Assembly (NCBI GenBank): GCA_021800365.1
Contig: JAJYZA010000004.1
Location: 1 to 50,809 of the forward strand
From: Nanobdellota archaeon
GTDB lineage: Archaea; Nanobdellota; Nanobdellia; Parvarchaeales; Parvarchaeaceae
Direction of reading: 5' to 3'
DNA length: 50,809 nt
Numbering within the stretch: the stretch's first letter is position 1; each line of letters starts with the position of its first letter. Below the pieces are notes generated by a model, which was not told the DNA's origin, searched no databases, and saw only the letters and a program-made list of their open reading frames with translations. This document shows, piece after piece, positions 40,954 through 49,578 of the stretch. The position numbers and the translations under genes are program-made.

Positions 40954-41064
40954 GTGCTTAGACTGGCGTATTATGTAATAGCCGTAGTAATGGTTGGTCT
41001 TATTCTGTCCCTAAATCCGTTTAAATTTTTCTCTTTGGATGATGGAACTTTTTTGGCAGATTGA
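40954..41064 (+). CDS. Possible 36-residue membrane micro-protein
   Basis: A GTG-started frame reads LRLAYYVIAVVMVGLILSLNPFKFFSLDDG, one transmembrane helix and a short acidic tail. A tttttaag string 24-31 nt upstream could be its TATA box, although it directly follows the C45 stop. It is too short for the track. The remainder of the gap to 41249 shows no gene. Confidence 0.3.
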   Translation: MLRLAYYVIAVVMVGLILSLNPFKFFSLDDGTFLAD

Positions 41065-41249
41065 GGAAGGAGCTAGAAACTTCAGCTCGGCGTGACAGAT
41101 ACGGTCTCTTATATTGCAATCTCGAGTAACAGCTGTCTCCCCGCGAAACGATTTTCTTTTTGAGCCGGGCGCCACAGAACATAGAATAGGCCGGTTGCTA
41201 TGGTTGGGTACTGTGGGAAGATAAGCGTCATTGAGAAGAGGTACCTTTT

Positions 41250-42050
41250 TTACCTAATCTTTAGATTTTTCTTGCAATGTCTATAAAATTTTAAAATGTC
41301 TTTCTTATCGGATACTAGATACTTCTTCCAGTAAGGCAGTATCTGTTTTTTAAGTTTAGAATAATCTGGGTTTCCTATAAAGGGAGGATAATAACCCCCA
41401 TTTAAGCTGATTCTAAGTTCTTCATCTGCTACAAGATCAATTATTGCATGTCCTATACTAGCATATCCGTCAAACGGAATTTTTGAATGAAGTATTTCGT
41501 GCCACAAATAAACCGTCGAATAGTTTCTCCAATCTTCAGTGTTTCCAAATGCTATTTTATTCCCACCAAGACTCACACCGTTTCTTAAAGAAGGGTGTGT
41601 AACGTATATTATGAATCGTTCGTTTTTAAATTTAAATCCCGTTAAGTCCTTGATTATTTTGCTAGTTCTTTGAAAATTGTTTTCCCACTGCGTTTTACAA
41701 AACTTAAGATAATTTTGGGTTTGCAATAAAATTTTACCGTATTCCTTGCTCTTTTTTATGATCTCCAGGTATTTTTGCAGTCCTTTTGCTAGAGTACTAA
41801 GATTTTTATTATTTAAATCTCCGGGTATGGGCCTGCCTGCCAGAAAATCATAAAATACTTTTGATTTTGACCATGCGTAATTCTGAAAAGATTCTATGTC
41901 ATTATTAAACTTTTTAGATGAAAAGTCATGTCTTCCAGCGTAAACTAGAGTATGAGTTATAAGATAATTTAAGTCTATCACGAATTCAACTTTTGGATTG
42001 CTACAGTTTAGCATAGAGTTTAATCTTCTTCCTATGTTTATAACTTTCAT
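41250..42050 (-). CDS. Zincin-like putative metalloprotease
   Basis: The 266-residue protein has the zinc motif HEILH at residues 184-188 (VYLWHEILHS) and a likely third ligand in GHAIIDLVADEELR, with Glu210 or Glu211 at 22-23 residues, the gluzincin spacing. No signal peptide or membrane anchor is visible, so it is probably cytoplasmic. The N-terminal 140 residues are helical and lysine-rich. I do not recognise a named family. The gene is AT-rich and flanked by decayed sequence. Confidence 0.6.
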   Translation of the reverse strand: MKVINIGRRLNSMLNCSNPKVEFVIDLNYLITHTLVYAGRHDFSSKKFNNDIESFQNYAWSKSKVFYDFLAGRPIPGDLNNKNLSTLAKGLQKYLEIIKKSKEYGKILLQTQNYLKFCKTQWENNFQRTSKIIKDLTGFKFKNERFIIYVTHPSLRNGVSLGGNKIAFGNTEDWRNYSTVYLWHEILHSKIPFDGYASIGHAIIDLVADEELRISLNGGYYPPFIGNPDYSKLKKQILPYWKKYLVSDKKDILKFYRHCKKNLKIR

Positions 42051-42180
42051 CCCTGCCTTACTTCCATTGGACTTCGGTATAATCCCCAGACAACTTCAAC
42101 TCAATCCCCACCAAAAATCAGTAATTACTTACTTTGGAATCCGCCTAAAATTTTGAGAGTTCGAGAAACGTATCAAGCGC

Positions 42181-42375
42181 TTAAAATTTCATTGCGTATG
42201 CGTATACGCTTCTCTTAAACCCAAGATGCTCATATAGCCCAATTGCCGGCTTGTTTTTATCGTTTGTTAGTACTATTACCGTTCTCGCGCCTAGTGCCTT
42301 TAATCTTTTAACTACTGCAGTCATTAGATGAGAAGCAACGCCCTTTCTCCTAAACGCGGATAAAACGTAAAGTTA
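42181..42375 (-). pseudogene. C-terminal half of a GNAT acetyltransferase, minus strand
   Basis: The frame reads LYVLSAFRRKGVASHLMTAVVKRLKALGAR, then TVIVLTNDKNKPAIGLYEHLGFKR. This holds GNAT motif A (RRKGVASHLM, acetyl-CoA loop) and motif B (AIGLYEHLGF). A TAA lies directly before it, and everything upstream that should encode the first half is missing. It abuts a second GNAT fragment in the opposite direction. Confidence 0.7.
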
Positions 42376-42546
42376 TTCGACGGCATCGGCTTCGCACTGA
42401 TGCAGACTGCTGAAAAATATCTTAAAACAAAAGGCTGCAAATTGGTCTTTATAGACGTTTTTGTGCCAAATATCGGTGCTTATGGCTTCTACAAAAAATT
42501 AGGATACACGGAATGCGATCGGGACCTGATTAAGAAAACCAAGTAA
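42364..42546 (+). pseudogene. C-terminal half of a second GNAT acetyltransferase, plus strand
   Basis: The frame after a TAA reads NVKLFDGIGFALMQTAEKYLKTKGCK, then LVFIDVFVPNIGAYGFYKKLGYTE. It has the end of motif A (GIGFALM) and motif B (GAYGFYKKLGY) but no first half. The two fragments face head to head at about 42370, which marks a rearrangement. The remaining parts of the gap 42051-42648 show no gene. Confidence 0.7.
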
Positions 42547-42648
42547 CGACTCGGGAGTGCTCAGCTCGTCACCAAATAAGAATATTTTTCAATTACACGC
42601 GATTGTGAATAGGCTAGCGCGTTTACGATAACGAATATCGTATAATTA

Positions 42649-43500
42649 TTATGTATAAGCTGGATCGACCGGCTGCGTGTGCCAGCGCCTCATATCTTTC
42701 AAAAGCTCTAAAAATGAGATGGGTTTTCCATCGAAATAGGCAGCTACAGAAGTTATGCGTGAATTCCTTTTTGCGAATTCTAGGGCCGACTTTTGCGCGG
42801 GTAAGAAATCTACGGGTCCATACGGCCTTTCATCGAGTTTTCCATTTAATATAGCATAAACGCGCGGCTTTGATGCCACAGATACCTTTAACCCCGTGGC
42901 TTCTGCTTGAAAATCCTGTGACAAATCATACTCAAAAAGTATCCCTCTAGCACCCTCTTCGTCTAATATCCATCGATAACTTTCCAAACGTTTTGGTTCT
43001 TTTTCATCCACGTCCCAATACGTACTTTCTATGATTTTTTTTATTGCGCCGTCGGCTGAAATATCCGACATCAATAGGCCGCTTTCCTTCATATTTATAT
43101 CAGTTTCGCTGGGCGTTTCTAAATCGACTGTGGCGCGCATCTCTAACAACGAATAACCCACACTTGCGGAGGGGCCTTTTGCAGCATCCTTTATACGAAG
43201 AGGCACCGCCCCCGATTCAGTAAATTTTGACTCTAAATTCTCACCTTGCTCGGGAACGGCACGAAGCTCGCATTTTGGTTTGTATTGAAAAACCATGGAG
43301 AAGTAATACTCCGCATGGCGTTTTTGCAGGTCATATATTACTAGTGTAGAAAGTTTTTCTGGAGGCGGCAATATGGAAGCAAACGCGTTTGCATTTATTT
43401 CGGTGCCTTCCGCTATATCACTGATGAGTTCCTCGAGGTTTTTTACGATATCATTGTTTGAGGGCTTTTTTTCTTCCATATCAACAATATACAATATCAT
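42649..43500 (-). CDS. Hypothetical soluble protein
   Basis: A 283-residue protein with no membrane segment and no motif I recognise. It starts with a helical acidic part (NDIVKNLEELISDIAEGTEINANAFASILPPPEKLS), continues as mixed alpha/beta, and ends PISFLELLKDMRRWHTQPVDPAYT. The ATG seven codons in (MEEKKPSN, 43479) may be the real start, because the TATA-like ttatata lies only about 20 nt before the annotated one. It is divergent from the DoxX gene. Confidence 0.6.
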   Translation of the reverse strand: MILYIVDMEEKKPSNNDIVKNLEELISDIAEGTEINANAFASILPPPEKLSTLVIYDLQKRHAEYYFSMVFQYKPKCELRAVPEQGENLESKFTESGAVPLRIKDAAKGPSASVGYSLLEMRATVDLETPSETDINMKESGLLMSDISADGAIKKIIESTYWDVDEKEPKRLESYRWILDEEGARGILFEYDLSQDFQAEATGLKVSVASKPRVYAILNGKLDERPYGPVDFLPAQKSALEFAKRNSRITSVAAYFDGKPISFLELLKDMRRWHTQPVDPAYT

Positions 43501-43611
43501 AGAAAGTAAGTTGTATATAAAGTAGATATTTGGCTAAACTTGGATAATCAAGACAGAATCCTATGCAGAGGAAGACTAATCAAGAAATTAACTCCCTTAT
43601 ACAATGATTAT

Positions 43612-43619
43612 CTTTATAT
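43612..43619 (+). promoter_or_regulatory. TATA box deciding the DoxX start
   Basis: ctttatat lies 23-30 nt before the ATG at 43642. It sits inside the N-terminal extension given by the track, which begins with TTG. Confidence 0.45.
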
Positions 43620-43641
43620 CCCAGGGGATCCAATAAAAGAC

Positions 43642-44184
43642 ATGCACAAGCCGCTACATAAGGTTGTCGACAACTGGTTTGTTAGGAATTCTTATAAACT
43701 CAGCAGGGCATTCGCGATAGTCTTTGGCATTATCTGGGGAATCGACGGTTATTTAAAGTTTTTACCCGGTTTGGCCGGTTCCTTAGGTAGCATGATAAAT
43801 TCTGCGGCAATCGGTCAACCATCCTGGTTACAGCCATGGTTTTCGTTTTGGTCATCTCAAGTGGCATCAAATGCGCAATTATGGGTGTATCTTGTGGGCG
43901 TATTAGAGCTTTGTCTTGCATTCTCATTGATAACCGGGTTTTTAAGAAAGACTGCATATACCGGTGGGTTCTTGCTTAGTTTCTTTATATGGGCTGTGCC
44001 GGAAGGTTTCGGAGGGGCGATAGGACCCGGATCTACAGACATCGGTACAGGCATAGTTTATGCAATGGTTTTTCTGTTTCTCCTTATGCTTAATGCAACG
44101 CATGGCACTAACCCATACACTTTGGATGCAAAGATAGAGAAAAAGATAAAGTGGTGGAAAGCCCTTGCAGAGCTTAGAAGTTAA
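43642..44184 (+). CDS. DoxX-family membrane protein
   Basis: A 180-residue protein with four membrane segments. The first is AFAIVFGIIWGIDGYLKFLPG, which has the DoxX/DoxD-type pattern, then LWVYLVGVLELCLAFSLITG, TAYTGGFLLSFFIWAVPEGFGG and IVYAMVFLFLLMLN. DoxD is a subunit of thiosulfate:quinone oxidoreductase in acidophilic archaea; DoxX relatives have varied redox roles. The track extends 34 codons upstream to a TTG, but the TATA spacing and the family length favour the ATG at 43642. Confidence 0.75.
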   Translation: MHKPLHKVVDNWFVRNSYKLSRAFAIVFGIIWGIDGYLKFLPGLAGSLGSMINSAAIGQPSWLQPWFSFWSSQVASNAQLWVYLVGVLELCLAFSLITGFLRKTAYTGGFLLSFFIWAVPEGFGGAIGPGSTDIGTGIVYAMVFLFLLMLNATHGTNPYTLDAKIEKKIKWWKALAELRS

Positions 44185-44426
44185 ACATTTAGACGAATAG
44201 GTCTTTGATTAATCCTAGGAATTTTGCCTCACCCTAATTTGGATTAAATGCACCATACCGATTATCGGTTTAGATGCACCGAAATTTAGTTTAACCCCGT
44301 CTAACATGGAAAAAGACTACAACTCTTATAAATGGGTTGTGCATTGCATGGCGTTGTTTATAAAGTTCATTTTGTTTACAAAGTAGCCCTTTTTACCCAC
44401 TTAATAAACAAAGTCGTATTGTATAC

Positions 44427-44975
44427 ATGTGTGATATAGCTATGAGACTTGGTAAGTTTGTAATAACCGGCGCACCGTGCACGGGAAAAACGACTGTTAT
44501 TAATGAACTCTCAAAGCGAGGATACTACACGGTGGCCGAACCATCGAGATTAATCCTGGAAAACCATCCTGAATTTCGAGCATCTGTTGCGTCTAACGAA
44601 GACGTCGATAAGTTACAAAGGATGATACTTAAGCTGCAACTCGAAACCGAGCTTATGCTCCCTAGAGATAGGGTAGTTTTTATGGACGGTGGAATACCCA
44701 GCGATATAGCATTTTATAAAGTCCGTGGAATGGCACCCGCCAAAGAACTTATCGAAGCGAGTAAAAAAACAAAGTACGACGCGATTTTTATCTTAGACCA
44801 TATAAAAACTTATGAAATAGATTCGCTGAGACAGCAAACAGAGAGGGAGTCTAAGAGGATACATAGATTATTGTACGAAGCTTATTCTGATTTGGGATAT
44901 GACTTGATAAGAGTACCTCTTTTGGCTCCTACAGAAAGGGCTGGATTCATAGAGAAGGTTATAGACAGTTTATAG
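44427..44975 (+). CDS. P-loop NTPase of the AAA_28/NadR-like group
   Basis: The 182-residue protein has Walker A GAPCTGKTT near the N-terminus, a VAEPSRLILE segment, a Walker B-like VVFMDGGIPSD and a lid-like RQQTERESKRIHRLLYEAYSDLGYDL. This is the plan of nucleotide-kinase-like ATPases often called AAA_28. The arrangement suggests a small-molecule kinase, but the substrate is unknown. A TATA-like cttaataaac lies about 28 nt before the first ATG. The 242-bp gap before it holds no supported gene. Confidence 0.75.
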   Translation: MCDIAMRLGKFVITGAPCTGKTTVINELSKRGYYTVAEPSRLILENHPEFRASVASNEDVDKLQRMILKLQLETELMLPRDRVVFMDGGIPSDIAFYKVRGMAPAKELIEASKKTKYDAIFILDHIKTYEIDSLRQQTERESKRIHRLLYEAYSDLGYDLIRVPLLAPTERAGFIEKVIDSL

Positions 44976-44987
44976 GTTTTGTGTTTT

Positions 44988-45452
44988 CTACATCCCGAGT
45001 TTCTTTACTAAATTATCGAGGTCCTGCCATTCTTTAGACTGACGCGTCCTTTTTATTAGATTTGGTTCGTAGTGTTTGTCTAGGCTCAAAAGAACATTTG
45101 AATAACTCTTGCCTTGGGTAGGTTTTATCCGGCTCTTGTTAACTACATAGATCGGTTTTCTTGTTATAAACGCTTCCCCAAAATCGTGATAGCTACCTTT
45201 GCTATTCTCGTCCCAATACACATGCACTTCGTCAGCTTTTAGTATGGCTTCCATATTCTGATGAAGTATATTTATTCCGCCAATGACGTCTATTTGGTTT
45301 GTATCTCTTGGTGGGTAATGTACCCTATAACCGATCCCTTCGAGTGCATCTACATACCTGTCCATCTCCACTTTTTGTGGATCGGACGCCGACCTTACTG
45401 GACAGATAAGGAATATCCTCTTTGCTTTTTTCATTTGACTCTCACTAGTCAT
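44988..45452 (-). CDS. Nucleoside 2-deoxyribosyltransferase-like protein 1
   Basis: The 154-residue protein has a Rossmann-like start (RIFLICPVRSAS), a helix (EMDRYVDALEGIGYRVHYPPRDT) and a core with ILKADEVHVYWDENSKGSYHDFGEAF. This plan and the S-x-G-x-x-x-(D/E)-x-(G) segment resemble nucleoside 2-deoxyribosyltransferases, which swap the base of deoxynucleosides. The similarity is fold-level and the function is not certain; DprA/TIR-like relatives are alternatives. Confidence 0.6.
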   Translation of the reverse strand: MTSESQMKKAKRIFLICPVRSASDPQKVEMDRYVDALEGIGYRVHYPPRDTNQIDVIGGINILHQNMEAILKADEVHVYWDENSKGSYHDFGEAFITRKPIYVVNKSRIKPTQGKSYSNVLLSLDKHYEPNLIKRTRQSKEWQDLDNLVKKLGM

Positions 45453-45510
45453 ATCGGGTATTAGAATAGTTTCTCTATTTAAACTTTTAGAGACACGTGA
45501 GAATTTTGCA

Positions 45511-47871
45511 TCAAACTACCGGAAAATCCCTGTCGTTATTCCCATTTGTTTTCTCATTTAAGGATTTTTCTAGCTCTATCCGCTTTTCGACAGATGCAAC
45601 AAGCTCTCTAACGTGTTCAACTGTATCTGGATTTACTGAGATATCGTCTATATCAGATCTTATCAAGAAATCCACTACTTCATCATATTCTGACGGTGCC
45701 TGTCCGCAGATTGAAACGGTCTTTCCATCTCTATGTGCAATCTTTATCAGATAGCGTATCATTCTAAAAACTGCAAGATTACGTTCGTCATAAACATGGC
45801 TTATTAATTCGTTGTTTCTATCAGCACCCATTACAAGCATAGTCAAGTCATTTGAGCCGATTGAATAACCGTCTATATATTCGTTGAATTTATCCGCCAG
45901 GATTATATCGCTAGGTATCTCTGCCATTAAAAACACTTTAAAGTCTTCGCCTCTTTCCAGACCATTTTCTTTCATTATCTCTATTACCTTCTGCAGTTCC
46001 TCTACGGTCCGTGTGAATGGAAACATAACAAATAGATTTTTCAAGCCATATTCTTCTCTTACTTTCTTTACGGCCTGCACTTCTAAAATGAATGCGTCTT
46101 TATATTTTGGGTCATAATATCTGGATGCCCCTCTCCAGCCAAGAAGCGGGCTGCTCTCCTTAGGCTCATAATTCTCCCCGCCTTTTAGGTGAGCGTATTC
46201 ATCAGTCTTAAAGTCGCTAAATCGTAGAATCACTGGCCTTGGATTGAATGCTGCGCAGACCTTTCTTATCCCATCGGATAGCTTACTTATAATGACGTTG
46301 CTCCTGCCGTCTTTTATCATGTAAAGCGGGTGTTCGCCTATCTCCGCCCATATAAATTCTTCACGCATTAAGCCGACGCCGTCCGCAGGTAACTTTGCTA
46401 CTTTCTCAGCTAATTCAGGCTCCCCTAAATTAACGAGTATCTTTGTACCAGTTATTATCATCCCAACGTTGGTTCCAAATGACTGCTGAGGTGCTTTAGC
46501 AGTTGTCCCGCTCTGTCCTTCTATCTGCGTTACTTCTCCAGCGTATACCACGCCATTCTTTGAATCTACGGTGATAATTTCTCCGGTTTTTATGTATTCT
46601 GTTGCTAACTTACCTTTTCCACCAGTCCCGACGATGCAAGGGACACCTAGTTCTCTAGAAACTATTGCGGCGTGGGAAGTTATCCCTCCTTCATCAGTAA
46701 CTATCGCAATTGCTTTTTTCATTGCCGGTACCCAATCCGGTGCTGTCATTTTAGTTATTAGTATTTCTCCAGATCTGAACTTATCTATATTTTTTATATC
46801 CAATATTACGTGTGCTACCCCGGAAACAAAGCCGGGTGAAGCTGACATCCCGCTTACAACTACTTCCTTGTCTTTAACTGCGTCAACATTTAGCGCCTTA
46901 GACCACACAGTTTCTAGTCTAGCCTGAACTATGTATATTTTACCATCCTCATTTTTAGCCCATTCGATGTCCATTGGTTTTCCGTAATGTTTCTCGATCC
47001 GCATCCCGTATTCCGCAAGTTCTAAAACATCTGAATCGGATATAGAAGATTTCTCTGCCCGATCTTGAGGAACTGTAACCTGTTTTGAACCGCCTTTTTT
47101 TAGTCTCATAAGAGCAAGCTCCTTCTTCGCTATTGTTCTCTTCTTAATCTCTTTAGATGATTTATCGACGTAAAAAAGATCTGGTGTCACTATCCCGCCG
47201 ACGACATATTCTCCTAACCCATAACTTGATTCTATTACGATAACGGACCTGTCTCCATTCGCAACATCTAATGTAAACATTACACCTGCCGAAGAGGAGA
47301 AAACCTGTTTCTGTATAACGGCAGATAAAGAAACTTTTGTTGTGTCTACGTTATTTTTAGCTCTATAGTAGATAGCTCGTTCGGTGAACAGACTCGCAAA
47401 GCACTGCCTTACCTTGTCGAGAAGTTCTTTCTCACCGACATTTAAATATGTCTCCTGTTGACCAGCAAAACTAGCATCTGGAAGATCTTCTGCCGTTGCT
47501 GAGGACCTAACTGCAACAAACTGTGCATTCTCTTTCTTTTGAAGTTCCTTATAATTTACCGTTATTGCGGCAGAAAGCTCTTTCGGGAATTTTGCTTTTA
47601 ATATAAGATCCTTTATGGCTTTACTTGCTTTTACCAAGTCGCTCTCTTTTTCTACGTCTATGCCTTTTAGGGCAGCGTACATTTTTGTTCTTATTTTATT
47701 ACTATCTATAAAAAGATTAAATGCCGCCGTTGTTGTTGCAAACCCGGGTGGAATCGGTACATCGACAGAAACAGACATTTCACCGAGATTTGCCGCCTTG
47801 CCGCCGACAATATTTGTATCCTCTTTAGTTATGTCTTTAAACCATAGAATCAACCGTTCATTTTTTTCCAT
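45511..47871 (-). CDS. ppsA: Phosphoenolpyruvate synthase
   Basis: The enzyme makes PEP from pyruvate and ATP for gluconeogenesis. The 786-residue protein (from MEKNERLILWF) has an ATP-grasp N-terminal part (GGKAANLGEM, VAVRSSATAEDLPDASFAGQQETYLNV), a swivelling phosphohistidine domain (GGITSHAAIVSRELGVPCIVG) and a C-terminal TIM barrel (GLMREEF, GSNDLTMLVMGADRN, catalytic Cys in SICGQAPSEY). The track starts 18 codons earlier. A TATA box at 47893-47900 inside that extension fits a leaderless start at 47871. Confidence 0.95.
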   Translation of the reverse strand: MEKNERLILWFKDITKEDTNIVGGKAANLGEMSVSVDVPIPPGFATTTAAFNLFIDSNKIRTKMYAALKGIDVEKESDLVKASKAIKDLILKAKFPKELSAAITVNYKELQKKENAQFVAVRSSATAEDLPDASFAGQQETYLNVGEKELLDKVRQCFASLFTERAIYYRAKNNVDTTKVSLSAVIQKQVFSSSAGVMFTLDVANGDRSVIVIESSYGLGEYVVGGIVTPDLFYVDKSSKEIKKRTIAKKELALMRLKKGGSKQVTVPQDRAEKSSISDSDVLELAEYGMRIEKHYGKPMDIEWAKNEDGKIYIVQARLETVWSKALNVDAVKDKEVVVSGMSASPGFVSGVAHVILDIKNIDKFRSGEILITKMTAPDWVPAMKKAIAIVTDEGGITSHAAIVSRELGVPCIVGTGGKGKLATEYIKTGEIITVDSKNGVVYAGEVTQIEGQSGTTAKAPQQSFGTNVGMIITGTKILVNLGEPELAEKVAKLPADGVGLMREEFIWAEIGEHPLYMIKDGRSNVIISKLSDGIRKVCAAFNPRPVILRFSDFKTDEYAHLKGGENYEPKESSPLLGWRGASRYYDPKYKDAFILEVQAVKKVREEYGLKNLFVMFPFTRTVEELQKVIEIMKENGLERGEDFKVFLMAEIPSDIILADKFNEYIDGYSIGSNDLTMLVMGADRNNELISHVYDERNLAVFRMIRYLIKIAHRDGKTVSICGQAPSEYDEVVDFLIRSDIDDISVNPDTVEHVRELVASVEKRIELEKSLNEKTNGNNDRDFPVV

Positions 47872-47892
47872 ATTAGAATAGATATGCTCCAG

Positions 47893-47900
47893 ATATTTAT
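47893..47900 (-). promoter_or_regulatory. TATA box of ppsA
   Basis: ataaatat on the minus strand lies 22-29 nt before the ATG at 47871, arguing for the shorter protein. Confidence 0.5.
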
Positions 47901-47955
47901 CCTTTGTAGAATTTGGCCGCTTCAAGCTTAAATTCTAAAACTATCAAATAAGGAT

Positions 47956-48306
47956 ATGGAAGAACTGCTGTTCCTGATCTATGGAAACCATCCCAAAAGC
48001 AAGAGGCTACATTCAGAGGCCGCTAAGATAATAAATTTTATACGCGATAAGGACGATGTGAGCCGGGAGGATCTTGCAACTTTTCTTAGCATAGATTTAA
48101 ACTCGCAAAAAGGAAAAAAACACTTCTATAATTTGATATCTCCCATGTTTGGAAAGATATTGGTATCGGAACGGAAAGGAAAAGTCGTTTTTTATCATTT
48201 ATCTTATGATATGTTTAGGATATATCTCGACGGGATAAGGAGAAAGGCGAAATATTACTTATTGAAGAATGCGGAAGCAGATAAAGATGAAACCGAGGGA
48301 CAATGA
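47956..48306 (+). CDS. Winged-helix-like hypothetical protein
   Basis: The 116-residue protein looks like a winged helix: helix KIINFIRDKDDVSREDLATFLSIDLNSQKGKKHFYNLISPMFG then a beta wing ILVSERKGKVVFYHLSYDMF and a basic helix DGIRRKAKYYLL. It could bind DNA as a small regulator. Its end overlaps the cobalamin adenosyltransferase gene by 4 nt, so it may regulate or accompany that enzyme. A TATA-like cttaaattc lies about 25-30 nt upstream. Confidence 0.6.
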   Translation: MEELLFLIYGNHPKSKRLHSEAAKIINFIRDKDDVSREDLATFLSIDLNSQKGKKHFYNLISPMFGKILVSERKGKVVFYHLSYDMFRIYLDGIRRKAKYYLLKNAEADKDETEGQ

Positions 48307-48833
48307 AATATTATTCGGGAACCGGTGATTCGGGCCATACTTCTATAGCTGGCGGCCGCGTGTCTAAAAATAATCCGATAATAAATGCACTTGGAGACCT
48401 TGATGAGTTATCAGCATTTATTGGAAACGCTAATTCTCAAATAAAAGATGAAAATATAAACGACTTAATTAAAAAAATCGAAGCTGCATTGTACCGTATA
48501 AGCGCTGAACTGTCCGGTTACCTAAAAGCTATAAAACCTAATAGTGATATAAAACCGATTAGCGATGCTGATGTAACCTTTCTAGAGGAAGCAATCGAAT
48601 TATATACTAAAAAATTGAATGACTTGACTAAGTTTGTAAGACCAAGCGGTTCGTATGCAGCCACATTAATAAACATTTGCAGAGCAGTAACTAGACGAAC
48701 GGAAAGAAGCATAGTAGAAAGCGGCGTAGCCAGCGAACCCATGCTAAGATATATAAACAGACTCTCCTCGCTTTTATTCGTACTATTTAGATACATCAAT
48801 ATTGCTGAGGGCTTTGAAGAAGAATATTTCTAA
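48303..48833 (+). CDS. Cob(I)alamin adenosyltransferase, PduO type
   Basis: The 176-residue enzyme moves the adenosyl group of ATP to cobalamin, making coenzyme B12. It shows the ATP loop TGDSGHTSIAGGRVSK, INALGDLDELSAFIG, the catalytic helix INICRAVTRRTERSIV and the ending MLRYINRLSSLLFVLFRYIN. These are the PduO/MMAB signatures. No B12-using enzyme is in the window, so the partner must be elsewhere, for example a class II ribonucleotide reductase. Confidence 0.9.
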   Translation: MKYYSGTGDSGHTSIAGGRVSKNNPIINALGDLDELSAFIGNANSQIKDENINDLIKKIEAALYRISAELSGYLKAIKPNSDIKPISDADVTFLEEAIELYTKKLNDLTKFVRPSGSYAATLINICRAVTRRTERSIVESGVASEPMLRYINRLSSLLFVLFRYINIAEGFEEEYF

Positions 48834-48839
48834 AAGACT

Positions 48840-49358
48840 TTAAAGAGCGACAGATTTGGTTCTTATACCGAGTTTCTTACCTATCTTTTGTGCGGCTATT
48901 TTTGCCTCATTCAAGTGTTCATTCATTACGTGAATTTCAAATATCCGACCACCCGCGCTTATTCTTGCAGCTAGACCGGTCGGTTTACCGAAGGACTTCT
49001 GCATCCCGGAAGAAAAACGATCTGCACCCGCGCCCGTAGCAAGCTTGTGTTCTCTAAGGACTTGATGGGGGTATGCTATTACGACAAGACGAAAGTTCTG
49101 GTCTCCGATAGTATCAGTAAGATGTTTGTTTGCGACTACGCGCGCGGCCTCTATCGCGTTGTCCCTAAGCTGCAGTCCTCTTTCGGAAAGAATCAGTATC
49201 TTACGTTCAAAATTACTAGAAAGATTTCCTGAGTTAAACTGTGTTATTTTCGTGTCCTGAGACATTTTTACATAGTTTCTTGATTTATATTTCGATTTAC
49301 GCGTATACGGCATTTCGAGGTGCCTGTATGACCTGCCTGGCCTTAATCTTCCTGCCAT
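48840..49358 (-). CDS. rpl10e: 50S ribosomal protein uL16 (archaeal L10e)
   Basis: The 172-residue protein lies near the peptidyl-transferase centre. It shows RLRPGRSYRHLEMPYTRKSKYKSRNYV, ALEAARVVANKHL-like IEAARVVANKHLTD, VIAYPHQVLREHKLATGAGADRFSSGMQKSFGKPTGLAARI and a basic ending. Length and order match L10e. It is preceded on the same strand by a 62-residue gene. Confidence 0.93.
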   Translation of the reverse strand: MAGRLRPGRSYRHLEMPYTRKSKYKSRNYVKMSQDTKITQFNSGNLSSNFERKILILSERGLQLRDNAIEAARVVANKHLTDTIGDQNFRLVVIAYPHQVLREHKLATGAGADRFSSGMQKSFGKPTGLAARISAGGRIFEIHVMNEHLNEAKIAAQKIGKKLGIRTKSVAL

Positions 49359-49364
49359 AAAAAT

Positions 49365-49553
49365 TTATTTCTTTCCTTTCTTACTTGTGGAAAAGTCTAT
49401 TGTAAGCTTTCCGGATAGCGTCAATGGCTCATTCGCCCAAGGCAACTTAAGTTTAACTTCGTCTAAGTTAAATGTCAAACTTTGTTTGTTATTGGCGAGC
49501 ATAGTCGACACTACCGTAGTAGCTAATTTTTCCAACCAGCTATTATCTGCCAT
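49365..49553 (-). CDS. Small hypothetical protein
   Basis: A 62-residue protein: an N-terminal amphipathic helix (SWLEKLATTVVSTMLANN) and a beta-like second half (SLTFNLDEVKLKLPWANEPLTLSGKLTIDF) ending in basic residues. It lies between rpl10e (6 nt) and the deoxyribosyltransferase-like gene (25 nt) on the same strand, so the three are probably co-transcribed. Function unknown. Confidence 0.6.
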   Translation of the reverse strand: MADNSWLEKLATTVVSTMLANNKQSLTFNLDEVKLKLPWANEPLTLSGKLTIDFSTSKKGKK

Positions 49554-49578
49554 AGGATAGTATTATCCAATGCCCTAT

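Noticed and set aside
44306-44386. 26-codon ATG frame MEKDYNSYKWVVHCMALFIKFILFTK
   Set aside because: No well-spaced TATA box or Shine-Dalgarno and no sign of coding beyond a hydrophobic run; chance is likely in AT-rich DNA.
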